This document shows, in pieces, positions 18,501 through 26,236 of a DNA stretch of 64,000 nucleotides. The stretch is from NCBI GenBank assembly GCA_009873655.1, contig WAIB01000008.1:21655-85654 (forward strand), written 5' to 3'. Position numbers and translations under genes: made by a program. How positions within the stretch are numbered: position 1 is the stretch's first letter; every line of letters starts with the position of its first letter. This DNA comes from Nitrospinota bacterium (GTDB taxonomy: Bacteria; Nitrospinota; Nitrospinia; Nitrospinales; VA-1). The notes beneath the pieces are model-generated. The model was given only the letters and a program-made list of their open reading frames with translations. It was not told the origin of the DNA and made no database searches.

Positions 18501-18704
18501 CTGGATAAAACCATCAAGGCCATTCCCCTTCTGGGAAAAATTTTGACGGGCGGAAAAAAAGGCGGAGTGATCGAAACCTATTTTAAAGTGGATGGAAAAC
18601 TGAGCGAACCCAAAGTCACCGCCCAGCCACACAAAGGATTGATTGAAAAACCGGGAAATATGTTGAGGGAAATCATCAAAATTCCCGGGAACCTTTCGAA
18701 ATAA
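15570..18704 (+). CDS. AsmA-family protein with internal repeats
   Basis: A 1044-residue protein with an N-terminal membrane helix (about 17-37) and a long beta-rich periplasmic part. The N-terminal AsmA-like segment (AETGMKIQIDSIGFGF... then LLSGEFKINSAALDGPKLTL) is typical. The C-terminal half ends with the AsmA_2-type block KAMPLQMLDKTIKAIPLLG. At least four modules of 111-121 residues, each starting near G-x-G-x-L-x-L-x-G-P-L-P-E, begin near 16693, 17029, 17362 and 17725. Such proteins form lipid-carrying grooves between the membranes. It could also start at a TTG, 15549; neither start has a clear ribosome site. Divergent from the export operon. Confidence 0.82.
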   Translation: MENNRPRNSKTVKTFLKWGSMAVFAGILVLAVVLATIDLDEAKNTLIEKVSAETGMKIQIDSIGFGFAHGLGLKCSGVKVATPEGETYAVNQLHLLAEWAPLLSGEFKINSAALDGPKLTLKLPDKTKKEPDSDKETGDSKPGSPSPVQSAQEKLKESQLSVKNFQISDGQITLIHPGKQKPLLANLDLSLQLDEVSSNQLDVVVDSLKISTGGISLEGKAKGENLKANEGQLSFDLETHSFGLDDLKPVLAFFSQTEALAKINELEINDLSISGNAPLAALKKPENLLQQSSGQLDFNIKKVSLTGANPLRIEPLEGKGKWSQGVFEPDIQGTALGSEFGVKGKLTPQKINTDIHWKELNINQLPLPKVESWNPTAGIVSGKLNLEGPLPEPEKPLPEKLKGKLDFHFKELVLANGSEKISLPRLEGSGNYKGNQLDYQLSGDIFEGSFKSNGKVKNFKKPDLDSQLEYSNLNLSKITLLKPGIGIPTRGKASGTLKLQGLIPENGNLDSLKIKTSFDVANLSVPMEHNRKMFPLEIPSLKGTADLNQNKLAHDINANMLGGSIEATGEINIGKRKSADTTIKLKTIDLSSLDQFIPSASGTISGNIKLNGPLPEGRGKLPENLKIDTVFDLENLRLPVEVAEKTVNAEISKINGTASLNRNNLNHNIKAKLLGGNVAAKGNVSLNKTGGPRAVDSNIQLEHIDLAWVQRLKKGDWIPTSGKLTGNLKLKGPLPEEKDSPVNLRAAGTITASELALGTGEKKNAIKTAKLTLQDSSKELTQALVELDQFQTAGLQFEKIQTKFKIKPKQIDLTEGRVFPKNGQLKLAGSFLPLSGAYRLRFKGDKLKVEDFIKKLAGPLKLQGNLNGKLPEQSNGFPDIARGLNGKVNIRLHDGTLPELESVQTVLTILNPTTALDTKKAGLNYDSLGGDFKITKGLVFTDNFEMKSPQLNLDVVGEADLGTDTVNAQVKAMPLQMLDKTIKAIPLLGKILTGGKKGGVIETYFKVDGKLSEPKVTAQPHKGLIEKPGNMLREIIKIPGNLSK

Positions 18705-18795
18705 TTTTTCAGAAAAGGTTCATCGTTTTGCCAGGAATCCAGTGTGAACCCGACTGAATTGTGAAAATTCGGGAACTAAAAAAAAGGCGGGTCAA

Positions 18796-19209
18796 ATGCG
18801 AAAAACAGTTTTATGCATCATTGTGCTGGTTTTAATTTCATCTCCCCTCTTCGCGGAAGAGCAGCCCCTCCCATTACCAACGCGGGACGCATTGAACGCG
18901 GAGGCCACCCTTCACCACAACAAAGGCATCGAAAGCTTCAACCAGGCAAATTACAAGGAAGCCTACGGACATTTTCGGAATGTTTTAAAAATCGCCCCTT
19001 CTGCGGAAAGCTATTTTAACGGGGCCTTAAGCCTTCACAAATGGGGGTATCCCAAAGAGGCCGCGAGCTTTTTTTACTACGCGAAAAAATACGCCAAAGG
19101 CAATGCAAAAATCCTCCAGTCGAATCTGACAAACCAGTTACCCAAACAACCCCAACCCCGAAGACGGGCTCCCGTGCCGCAGCCTCCCTTACTGAGTGAA
19201 GGCTCCTAA
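18796..19209 (+). CDS. secreted TPR-repeat protein
   Basis: A 137-residue exported protein. A clear signal peptide (MRKTVLCIIVLVLISSPLFA) ends near residue 20. Residues about 35-100 hold two tetratricopeptide-like units (HHNKGIESFNQANYKEAYGHF and SYFNGALSLHKWGYPKEAASFF), and a proline/arginine-rich tail follows. It is 91 bp downstream of the AsmA-like gene. TPR proteins of this size usually scaffold periplasmic complexes; the partner is unknown. Tandem 25-base repeats start right after its stop codon. Confidence 0.7.
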   Translation: MRKTVLCIIVLVLISSPLFAEEQPLPLPTRDALNAEATLHHNKGIESFNQANYKEAYGHFRNVLKIAPSAESYFNGALSLHKWGYPKEAASFFYYAKKYAKGNAKILQSNLTNQLPKQPQPRRRAPVPQPPLLSEGS

Positions 19210-19306
19210 CTACTGGCCGTAGGGGCAAAAAAACCACTCGGCGTGGGGCCAATAAAAATCTACTAGCCGTAGGGGCAATTAAACCCACTAGCCGGGGGAG
19301 CAAAAC
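19210..19306 (+). repeat. four degenerate 25-bp tandem repeats
   Basis: Four copies of a unit close to ACTAGCCGTAGGGGCAATAAA start near 19211, 19236, 19261 and 19286, spaced 25 bases apart. They lie directly after the stop codon of the 18796 gene, on its coding strand. The same unit recurs at 25560-25605. Confidence 0.75.
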
Positions 19307-19654
19307 TTTTCTGCAAAAAAATTAATTTCCCCAACAAAGGATGCTTCACCACCCCTCATCCCAACCTTCTCCCTCCAGGGGAGAAGGAACTTTTTGCTTC
19401 CTCTCCCCTTGAGGTGGACGTGATATTTTTCCAAAAAAACTCCTCTCCCCTCCGAGGGAGAGGATTGAGGTGAGGGGGATTGAATTGAGGGGGACAGCTT
19501 TTAACCGATTCAACTTCCTTCCCGTTACAAGTTCGAGCATTCATCACTTTCTCCTTCTTTTCATAGCAACCCCTCTTCTTTAATTACAGAATAGTGTTGC
19601 GTTCACCGATTGAACTCGCAGACGAAGGCAGATATTGATCGCCGGTAAATTTGT
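19307..19654. other. noncoding stretch with palindromic repeats
   Basis: No gene is supported; frames on the minus strand are read through the repeat and look spurious. The main content is the palindromic element at 19347-19479. The rest, up to the purK stop, is AT-rich without obvious signals. Confidence 0.5.
19347..19479. repeat. REP-like palindromic element
   Basis: Nested palindromes such as CTTCTCCCTCCAGGGGAGAAG and CCTCTCCCCTCCGAGGGAGAGG, with CCCCTCATCCCAACC at one edge and the near-complement AGGTGAGGGGG at the other. A related element is at 31053-31135. Intergenic palindromes of this kind are common in environmental genomes. Confidence 0.7.
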
Positions 19655-20800
19655 TCAGGGAAATTGGGGTTTGAGCGCGGTATCCAGGAATTTTTGACCC
19701 GCCAGTTGGGACTCCCCCGCCATTTGGAGTAAAGCCGCTAACCGTTTGTCGAATTCTTCCATCGTACAGTCATCGCCGGTCAGGGTGATATGCCCCACCT
19801 TGCGTTTGGGTTTTTCTGCCTTGCCATAAAAATGAGGTGTCGCGCCGGGAACCGCCCGGATCTGATTTTCATCGGGCAAACGGCTTATCAAATTCACCAT
19901 CGCCGCGGGATTCTCCGATTGCGAACTGCCTAATGGAAGGCCGCAAACAGCTCTTAGATGATTCTCGAACTGGGAAGTCTGCGCGCCTTCGATCGTCCAG
20001 TGGCCGGTATTGTGAACGCGCGGCGCAAACTCGTTGGCAAACAGTTGGTCTTCCACCTGAAAAAGTTCGAGAGCCAGGACCCCGACGTAATTGAAATCCT
20101 CAAGGATTTTTCTTATCGTCGCGTTGGCCTGATCCTGAACCGGGTCGTTCAAACGGTTTATCGACAGGCGAAGGATGCCCTCCCGATGGTGGTTTTCAGT
20201 GATGGGGTAAAAGAAGGTTTCCCCCTTTTGGTCGCGAACCGCGATGACAGAAACTTCCCGTTGAAAAGCCACCTTGGATTCGACGATGCAGGGACGTTTA
20301 CCCAGTTGTTCCCACGCTTCGGGGAGATCGGTTTCCTTTTTCAGCACGGCCTGGCCTTTGCCGTCGTAACCCTGGGTACGGGTCTTGAGGATGGCGGGCA
20401 GGCCCATGCCTTTCATAACTGCGGTCAATTCTTCCAGGGTGTTAACGGGAGCGAATTCAGCGGTAGGGATGTCCAGCGAGCGAAAACAGTTTTTTTCTGA
20501 TAAACGGTCCCGTGCCACTGCCAAAGCCGATGAAGAAGGATGAAGCGCAACCTGTTGTTCAAGAGACTCCACCACCTGCAACGGAACGTTTTCAAATTCG
20601 TAAGTCACCACGTCGGCCCACTCTGTAAGTTCCTTGTGTGCAACGGGGTCGTCATAGGGAGCGTTGAGATGTTTTCCCAAAGAAGCGGCGCAGGCGTTTT
20701 GGTCGGGACAAAGAAACATGAAGTCCAGCCCGAGAGGCCGGCCCGCCTGGGCCATCATGCGGGCGAGTTGACCGCCGCCGAGTACGCCGATATTTTTCAT
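19655..20800 (-). CDS. purK: N5-carboxyaminoimidazole ribonucleotide synthase
   Basis: ATP-dependent carboxylation of AIR with bicarbonate in de novo purine synthesis. The 381-residue ATP-grasp enzyme begins with [16 protein letters not shown], has [13 protein letters not shown] for ATP binding, [13 protein letters not shown], and the [14 protein letters not shown] metal-binding segment near 270. It overlaps the purE stop by 4 bp (ATGA), giving a purE-purK operon as in enterobacteria. Length is usual. Confidence 0.95.
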   Translation of the reverse strand: MKNIGVLGGGQLARMMAQAGRPLGLDFMFLCPDQNACAASLGKHLNAPYDDPVAHKELTEWADVVTYEFENVPLQVVESLEQQVALHPSSSALAVARDRLSEKNCFRSLDIPTAEFAPVNTLEELTAVMKGMGLPAILKTRTQGYDGKGQAVLKKETDLPEAWEQLGKRPCIVESKVAFQREVSVIAVRDQKGETFFYPITENHHREGILRLSINRLNDPVQDQANATIRKILEDFNYVGVLALELFQVEDQLFANEFAPRVHNTGHWTIEGAQTSQFENHLRAVCGLPLGSSQSENPAAMVNLISRLPDENQIRAVPGATPHFYGKAEKPKRKVGHITLTGDDCTMEEFDKRLAALLQMAGESQLAGQKFLDTALKPQFP

Positions 20801-21303
20801 TCCCCTTCCCGTGGATCAGGGTTTTCCAACACGGTATCGGTTTGGTTCTTGCGAAAGTTTTTCAGCGCGGTTTTGATTTCCGGATATTTGTTGGCGAGGA
20901 TACTTGCCGCCAGCAGGGCCGCGTTGACGGCTCCCGCGCGGCCTATCGCCAAAGTTCCAACAGGGATTCCAGCCGGCATTTGAACGATGGAAAGCAGGGA
21001 GTCCATTCCACTCAGCGCTTTCGATTGCACCGGAACACCCAGTACGGGCAGGGAGGTTTTAGAGGCCATCATGCCCGGCAAATGCGCCGCGCCTCCGGCA
21101 CCCGCAATGATGACTTCGGCTCCATCCTGCTCCGCGCTTTCAGCGAATTGAAATAACTTGTCGGGAGTACGATGGGCCGACACGACTTCCACCGTATGGG
21201 GCACATCCAGTTGCTTCAGGGTTTCCGCCGCATGGCTCATGGTCTCCCAATCCGATTTGGAGCCCATGATGATGCTTACAAGTGATTTGTTTTCGTTTGT
21301 CAT
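20797..21303 (-). CDS. purE: N5-carboxyaminoimidazole ribonucleotide mutase
   Basis: Moves the carboxyl group of N5-CAIR to carbon 4, the step after PurK. From the ATG at 21303 it has 168 residues; a longer frame to 21348 exists but AGGAGA precedes the chosen start by eleven bases and family members start here. Visible motifs are [22 protein letters not shown] (catalytic histidine) and [12 protein letters not shown], followed by [21 protein letters not shown]. Being the small class with a linked purK, it is the N5-CAIR type rather than AIR carboxylase. Confidence 0.94.
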   Translation of the reverse strand: MTNENKSLVSIIMGSKSDWETMSHAAETLKQLDVPHTVEVVSAHRTPDKLFQFAESAEQDGAEVIIAGAGGAAHLPGMMASKTSLPVLGVPVQSKALSGMDSLLSIVQMPAGIPVGTLAIGRAGAVNAALLAASILANKYPEIKTALKNFRKNQTDTVLENPDPREGE

Positions 21304-21385
21304 GGAAAGGATTTTCTCCTGATTGAAATCCGCAAAATTAAAATTCAAGCGATCTTAAAAAAGATATTATCTCTATTATGAAATT

Positions 21386-22048
21386 TTAAACCGACTTGAC
21401 GGTCAGGTCGGGATGGAGCTGTTCGCGGAGCTGGCCCTGAATGTATTTCAGCGTTCCGCTGGTGGAGGTGGGGCAACTGCCGCAGGCACCCTGGTAATGG
21501 ATGCTGACCTCGTTGCCTTCGATGCCTTTCAGTTCCACACCGCCGCCGTCTTTAGCGAGGTTGGTGCGGATGGATCGGTTGAGCACCATTTCGATGCCCT
21601 GCAGTTTCTTTTCGTCATCCAGCTTCGCGAAATTCACCACGTCGATCTCGCTCAACTGAACTTTTTCTTCGGACTGGTAAACGGTCACCGTATCGTCGAT
21701 GGTTTTCCAGACCCGGTCTTTTAAAGGAACCCAGCTGGTCTTATCGTCTTTCGTCACGGTGACGAAATTTTCCATGACAAACACACTGATGACCCCGGGT
21801 TTTTCAAAAACCGCCGCCGCCATCTTGTCGTCTTTCGCTTCCTCTTTGCTGGCGAACGAAGCGTTGCCGTGATCGAGAATCACCGCGTTGATCACGAACT
21901 GCAAGGCGTTCGGATTCGGCGTCTCGCGGGTGCGAACCACTTTCAAAGCCTTTTTCAGGTTGGCCTTGGCTTTCGGCTTGGGTTTGGATTTCGCCGCCGT
22001 CTTCTCGTTTAATTTTGCCTGTATGGCAAGAACTTCGCTGATCTTCAC
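21386..22048 (-). CDS. NifU/Nfu-type Fe-S scaffold protein
   Basis: Iron-sulfur cluster carrier. The N-terminal Nfu domain (about 45-130) starts RETPNPNALQFVINA and contains EKPGVISVFVMENFVTVTK; the C-terminal NifU-like domain (150-220) contains the cluster-binding CGSC in GACGSCPTSTSGTLK. A lysine-rich segment (KSKPKPKAKANLKK) precedes the first domain. GTG at 22048, with AGGA five bases upstream, is my preferred start; a TTG at 22066 is also open. It lies 82 bp upstream of purE, possibly on the same transcript. Confidence 0.88.
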   Translation of the reverse strand: MKISEVLAIQAKLNEKTAAKSKPKPKAKANLKKALKVVRTRETPNPNALQFVINAVILDHGNASFASKEEAKDDKMAAAVFEKPGVISVFVMENFVTVTKDDKTSWVPLKDRVWKTIDDTVTVYQSEEKVQLSEIDVVNFAKLDDEKKLQGIEMVLNRSIRTNLAKDGGGVELKGIEGNEVSIHYQGACGSCPTSTSGTLKYIQGQLREQLHPDLTVKSV

Positions 22049-22171
22049 AATATTCCTAACGCTCAAATTTTCAAGGAAGCACCTATACTAAACTATTCTC
22101 TCGAAATTTCCAACCGGTACGGCCTTTTAATCCACACGTAATTTTTGCTTAACCCCGAGCGAATGCTTCGA

Positions 22172-22190
22172 CATACCCGTTCCGGGTATG
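22172..22190. other. short hairpin after cstA
   Basis: CATACCCG and CGGGTATG pair around a three-base loop, about 55 bases past the cstA stop. There is no T-run, so termination is uncertain. Confidence 0.3.
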
Positions 22191-22244
22191 AAGGCAAGGG
22201 TTTAATACCACAAGCTCAGCAGGACAAAATTAGTCGACCTGCGG

Positions 22245-23957
22245 TCATTCCGCCCGGGAAGGGACGGCCGAAACAGCAATAGCCCGCTTGCCTCTCAGGG
22301 CCTGCATGCCCTCGTTACCGACAAACAGGGCCAGCCCGATAAGGACGATCGCGGTCAACCCCAGAAACAAATTGGGCTCAGGCGCGGTGATAAACCGGTA
22401 AGCCTGCCAGCTCAGCGCGCCAATGGTGGTGATGACCATGAAAATCGCGGGATAAAGAACATACTGCGTCGGTTTTTTAACCGCCATCAGCCAGGTCGCC
22501 ACCACGAACAGGGCCACCGCCGCGATCAACTGGTTGGTCGCTCCGAAGATGGGCCATATCTTCTGCCAGCCGTCGGTCGCGCCGATCAGGTACGCGACAA
22601 ACACCACGGTGGTGGTCACCACATATTTATTTTTGAAAGCGGGAACCTTGCCGCCCACCGATTCCTGAACCAGAAACCGGGTGATGCGCACGGCGGTATC
22701 GAGTGTCGTCAATACAAAAGTATTCAAAGCCAGAACCGCGATCATGGACGCGAAAGTAAAACTCAGGAAAGGCAACATCTGGTTGACGATGTTTCCGAAA
22801 CCATTCCCGAAGGCGAGGATCCACCCGCCCGACTTCAGGGTCTCGCGGAAACCGAGTTGCGCCATGTCGATTCCACTGCCCTGCGGCGCCACCCAGTAAA
22901 GTCCTCCCCCTACCAGCAATACGGTGACCACCGCGACCACGCCTTCGGAAAGCATGCCGCCGTAGCTGATCGCCTTTCCCTGCGTTTCCGTTGCCAGTTG
23001 TTTGGAAGTGGTTCCCCCTGCCACAAGCGAGTGGAACCCGGAGACCGCACCGCAAGCCACCAGCACAAACAGCATGGGCCACACCGGCCCCTGCCCTTCC
23101 GACATCGCGCCTCTCCATGCGGGCGTGTTCAATTCGGGACCGACCCATAACAGTCCCATAATTGCCAGCGCCATGGAACCGAACAGGATATAGGTGGAAA
23201 GATAATCACGGGGCTGCAATAAAGTCTGCACAGGTAAAATGGAAGCGACCCCCGCATAAATCATTAAAATGACAAACCAGAAAATCAGGGGGGAGAACCC
23301 CATCACGCCTTCTTCCGGCAAAGGGAGAGGGATTTTGAATCCGATCCATATATTTAAAATGACCGCCAGCACCGCTACTGTTGAGACCATTTGGAGGTTC
23401 ATATTCTTTTTATAAATGCACCAGCCGAGTAGGACGGAAACAGGAATGATCGCGAATGTAGGGAACACCATTTCCGGTTGCGCGATCAACGTTTTAGCCG
23501 CAACCACTCCAAACACGGCAATCACCAGCAGCATCGCCAGTATCAGGAAAATGGCAAACACCGCCTTGGCACGGTAGCCCATGGTGCTTTCCGCAATATC
23601 CGCAATGGAACTGCCGCGGTTGCGGACCGAAACCATCAGGGTCAGGTAGTCATGCACCGCACCGATGAAAACATTACCGAGTAAAATCCAGACCAGGGTG
23701 ATGGCCCAGCCGAAATGGTGCATGGCGATGATGGGTCCGATGACGGGACCGGCGCCGGCTATGGAAGCGAAGTTATGGCCGAATAGAACCAGGGGTTTGC
23801 TGGGGACGTAATCGACACCGTCATTTTGTTCTACCGCCGGTGTGGCTTGTCCCCCATCGGGCTGGATCAGTTCATTGTCCAGCCGCCCGGCATAAAAACG
23901 GTAGCCTGCGAAATAGAAAAACAGACAGGCGAATGTAAGTATGGCAATACTCAGCAT
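22245..23957 (-). CDS. cstA: CstA-family carbon starvation/pyruvate transporter
   Basis: Multi-pass inner-membrane transporter (570 residues, about 16 helices). Family hallmarks are visible in order: YDYVPSK-like VDYVPSKPLVLFGHNFASIAGAGPV near 48-72, then GNVFIGAVHDY, RNRGSSIADIAE, LLQPRDYLSTY near 247 and FHSLVAGGTTSKQL near 310. Known members import pyruvate or peptides. It sits 87 bp downstream of purA without obvious functional link. The length is shorter than the 700-residue enteric proteins and matches the compact CstA clade. Confidence 0.88.
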   Translation of the reverse strand: MLSIAILTFACLFFYFAGYRFYAGRLDNELIQPDGGQATPAVEQNDGVDYVPSKPLVLFGHNFASIAGAGPVIGPIIAMHHFGWAITLVWILLGNVFIGAVHDYLTLMVSVRNRGSSIADIAESTMGYRAKAVFAIFLILAMLLVIAVFGVVAAKTLIAQPEMVFPTFAIIPVSVLLGWCIYKKNMNLQMVSTVAVLAVILNIWIGFKIPLPLPEEGVMGFSPLIFWFVILMIYAGVASILPVQTLLQPRDYLSTYILFGSMALAIMGLLWVGPELNTPAWRGAMSEGQGPVWPMLFVLVACGAVSGFHSLVAGGTTSKQLATETQGKAISYGGMLSEGVVAVVTVLLVGGGLYWVAPQGSGIDMAQLGFRETLKSGGWILAFGNGFGNIVNQMLPFLSFTFASMIAVLALNTFVLTTLDTAVRITRFLVQESVGGKVPAFKNKYVVTTTVVFVAYLIGATDGWQKIWPIFGATNQLIAAVALFVVATWLMAVKKPTQYVLYPAIFMVITTIGALSWQAYRFITAPEPNLFLGLTAIVLIGLALFVGNEGMQALRGKRAIAVSAVPSRAE

Positions 23958-24044
23958 GGGGGCCTTAAACAGGTTGAATAATATCTTACTATATTATACC
24001 CGCTTGACCGCGGGCTATCAGCGTATTTTTGGGAGAAGTTGGGG

Positions 24045-25340
24045 TCAGGAGTTGAACAACCGCCCGAGTTCGATGGTATCTTCCCGGTCGGGTCCCGTAG
24101 AAACGATGAGGAATGGGGTTTCCAGCAGGTCGCTTAGGTGTTTGACATAGTCTTTGGCTTTTTGGGGCAACTCATCAAAATCCCGGATTCCCGCCGTTTT
24201 CTGCATCCACCCTTCGTGCTCGGTGTAAACCGGTTCGCAACTTTCAAGGACCTTCGGGTCGGCGGGCATATCTGCATAGACTTTTCCTTCAAATTTGTAC
24301 CCGGTGCAAACCTTAATGGTTTTGAATCCATCCAGCACATCTATTTTGGTCAGGATCAACGCTTCAATACCATTAATCTTGATAGCATACCTTGCGACCA
24401 TGGCATCAAACCATCCGCATCTTCTTGGCCGTCCAGTCGTTGCGCCAAACTCATGCCCCACCTTCCCGAGCTGCTCACCATCTTTATCAAACAACTCGGT
24501 TGGAAAAGGCCCTTCGCCCACCCGCGTGGTATAAGCTTTCATCACCCCAAGTACCCGGTCTATTTTTGTGGGTGGAATACCGAGACCCGTACAAGCTCCC
24601 CCTGCAGAAGAATTGGAAGAAGTCACAAAGGGATAAGTTCCGTGATCGACATCCAGCATGGTGCCCTGGGCTCCTTCGCATAGAATTTTTTTATCCCGGG
24701 AGATGAGGTTATTCATCAAAACATGGGTATCATCCAGGTATTTCAAGACCACTTCCCTGAAAACCATCAAATCGGAATACAGGGCATCCAACTCTGAAAG
24801 CTCCTTCCCATAAAGGCTTTTAAGGACAAGGCTTTTTTCTTCATGATTGGCTTCGAGACGGCTTCGAAGAAATTTTTCATCCCTCAAGTCACAGGTCCGG
24901 ATCCCGGTACGGGCAATTTTATCTGCATAAGAAGGCCCAATGCCGCGTCCGGTGGTGCCGATTTTTTGAAATTTCCCGTCGCCTTTTTCACGGCCCTGAT
25001 CGCTCACCCCGTGGTAGGGCATGATGATATTCGCGCGGTCACTGATGACAAGCCTGCCCTCCAGCTCGATGTTGACCTCTTCCAGTTGGCGCATTTCATC
25101 CTGCAATGCCATCGGGTCAACGACAACCCCATTGCCGATCACGCAAAGCTTACCTTTATGAAAAATTCCCGAGGGGATAAGATGGAGAACAAACTCTGTC
25201 TCGCCAAAACAAATGGTGTGCCCTGCGTTGTGGCCTCCCTGATAACGGGCAACCACATCCACATTCTCGGCAAAGAGATCGATGATCTTACCCTTGCCTT
25301 CATCACCCCACTGCATTCCTACGACGACCGCAACCGGCAT
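24045..25340 (-). CDS. purA: adenylosuccinate synthetase
   Basis: GTP-dependent condensation of IMP with aspartate, the first committed step to AMP. The 431 residues show the P-loop-like GMQWGDEGKGKIID (catalytic D in the WGDEG), GGHNAGHT, GRGIGPSYADK near 130, EGAQGTMLDVDHGTYP near 220 and the C-terminal TGPDREDTI. Full length, no anomalies. Monocistronic or co-transcribed with cstA downstream; the 260-bp spacer upstream holds its promoter and a short repeat. Confidence 0.97.
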   Translation of the reverse strand: MPVAVVVGMQWGDEGKGKIIDLFAENVDVVARYQGGHNAGHTICFGETEFVLHLIPSGIFHKGKLCVIGNGVVVDPMALQDEMRQLEEVNIELEGRLVISDRANIIMPYHGVSDQGREKGDGKFQKIGTTGRGIGPSYADKIARTGIRTCDLRDEKFLRSRLEANHEEKSLVLKSLYGKELSELDALYSDLMVFREVVLKYLDDTHVLMNNLISRDKKILCEGAQGTMLDVDHGTYPFVTSSNSSAGGACTGLGIPPTKIDRVLGVMKAYTTRVGEGPFPTELFDKDGEQLGKVGHEFGATTGRPRRCGWFDAMVARYAIKINGIEALILTKIDVLDGFKTIKVCTGYKFEGKVYADMPADPKVLESCEPVYTEHEGWMQKTAGIRDFDELPQKAKDYVKHLSDLLETPFLIVSTGPDREDTIELGRLFNS

Positions 25341-25559
25341 TAACCCCTCCTGAAAAAATTCAAAAAGCCCAAAAAGTTTGAGGCCAGCCCGGTATTATGC
25401 TTACCCCTCTCCCCCTTGTCAAGTTACCAGGCGCAGGGCCAAAAAGTCACAGCCTCATCTGCAAAAAAATCAATGCGGTATTTCACAAGAAAAGGATTTA
25501 AAAGAAATAATTTTCAAAAGCCCGGGCACATGTGTATCGACATAAAAGCCGTGACCTTT

Positions 25560-25605
25560 TGGCCGTACGCCGAGTGGTTTTTATTGCCCCCACGGCTAGT
25601 GGCTA
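25560..25605 (-). repeat. second locus of the 25-bp repeat
   Basis: Read on the minus strand: CACTAGCCGTGGGGGCAATAA, then AAACCACTCGGCGTACGGCC, the same two unit types as at 19211-19260. It begins at the TAG stop codon of the 25603 gene and lies on that gene's coding strand. Confidence 0.7.
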
Positions 25606-26010
25606 GTGCTTGAATTTTTTGAGGAAGGATTTAATGGTGTCTATTTTTATCATCGGGCCAATATCGATGCCGGGACAAAATCCGCCCACCAGTTTCCACA
25701 TATTTTTGGAATCCATATTCTCCCGCCAGAAAGGGTAGGCCTGGCACTGCTTGGGTTTCGCCTCGTGAATTCCGCATCCTTTATCCGTTAAAAATTCACA
25801 GGGCGAGCCGTCTTCCCCCACTTCCAGGACCCATTCCCCATCGTCCCGGACCAGAAAGGCCTTCTTGAACTCTGCAGGAGAAATGCCGAGATAATCGGCT
25901 GCGTTCCGTATATCGTTACGGTCGAAATGCACGATTCCGGGTTTGGTGCAGCACTTGAAACAATCGGGCTGGCATTCAAACCGCAGCGGTTCTTTTTCCC
26001 ACCACTTCAT
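25603..26010 (-). CDS. YkgJ-family CxxCxxCC zinc/iron-chelating protein
   Basis: A 135-residue protein with the cysteine clusters of the CxxCxxCC family: CQPDCFKCCTKPG (13-25), C in GSPCEFL, CGIHEAKPKQC near 79-89, and a late FCPG cysteine. Such domains bind a metal or Fe-S cluster; their biochemical role is not established. Its stop codon (TAG) is formed by the first bases of a 25-bp repeat, so the C-terminus is defined by the repeat. It follows proB by 226 bp. Confidence 0.82.
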   Translation of the reverse strand: MKWWEKEPLRFECQPDCFKCCTKPGIVHFDRNDIRNAADYLGISPAEFKKAFLVRDDGEWVLEVGEDGSPCEFLTDKGCGIHEAKPKQCQAYPFWRENMDSKNMWKLVGGFCPGIDIGPMIKIDTIKSFLKKFKH

Positions 26011-26121
26011 ACGGAGAACCTCCGTTGGTAGATTGCAATATCATTATCTGCGAGCAATAGTATTCTCGGCTCAACAAGCCATGGGGAAATGCCTCCCATG
26101 CTAATGGGCGGATAACCTCCG

Positions 26122-26136
26122 CCAGCGTGACGCTGG
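26122..26136. other. small palindrome
   Basis: CCAGCG, TGA, CGCTGG, in the 226-bp spacer between proB and the 25603 gene. No T-run; could be a weak terminator or chance. Confidence 0.25.
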
Positions 26137-26236
26137 ACTCAACTAGAAATTATTTTCCTTCCCGCAACACACTTGTTATCTCGGCCCAGCCAGCTTTTGA
26201 AAATTGCCTCACATGCAAATGTGTAAAGAGAAGAAA

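Noticed and set aside
19347-19479. CRISPR array
   Set aside because: The repeats are nested palindromes without regular unique spacers, and no cas genes are present.
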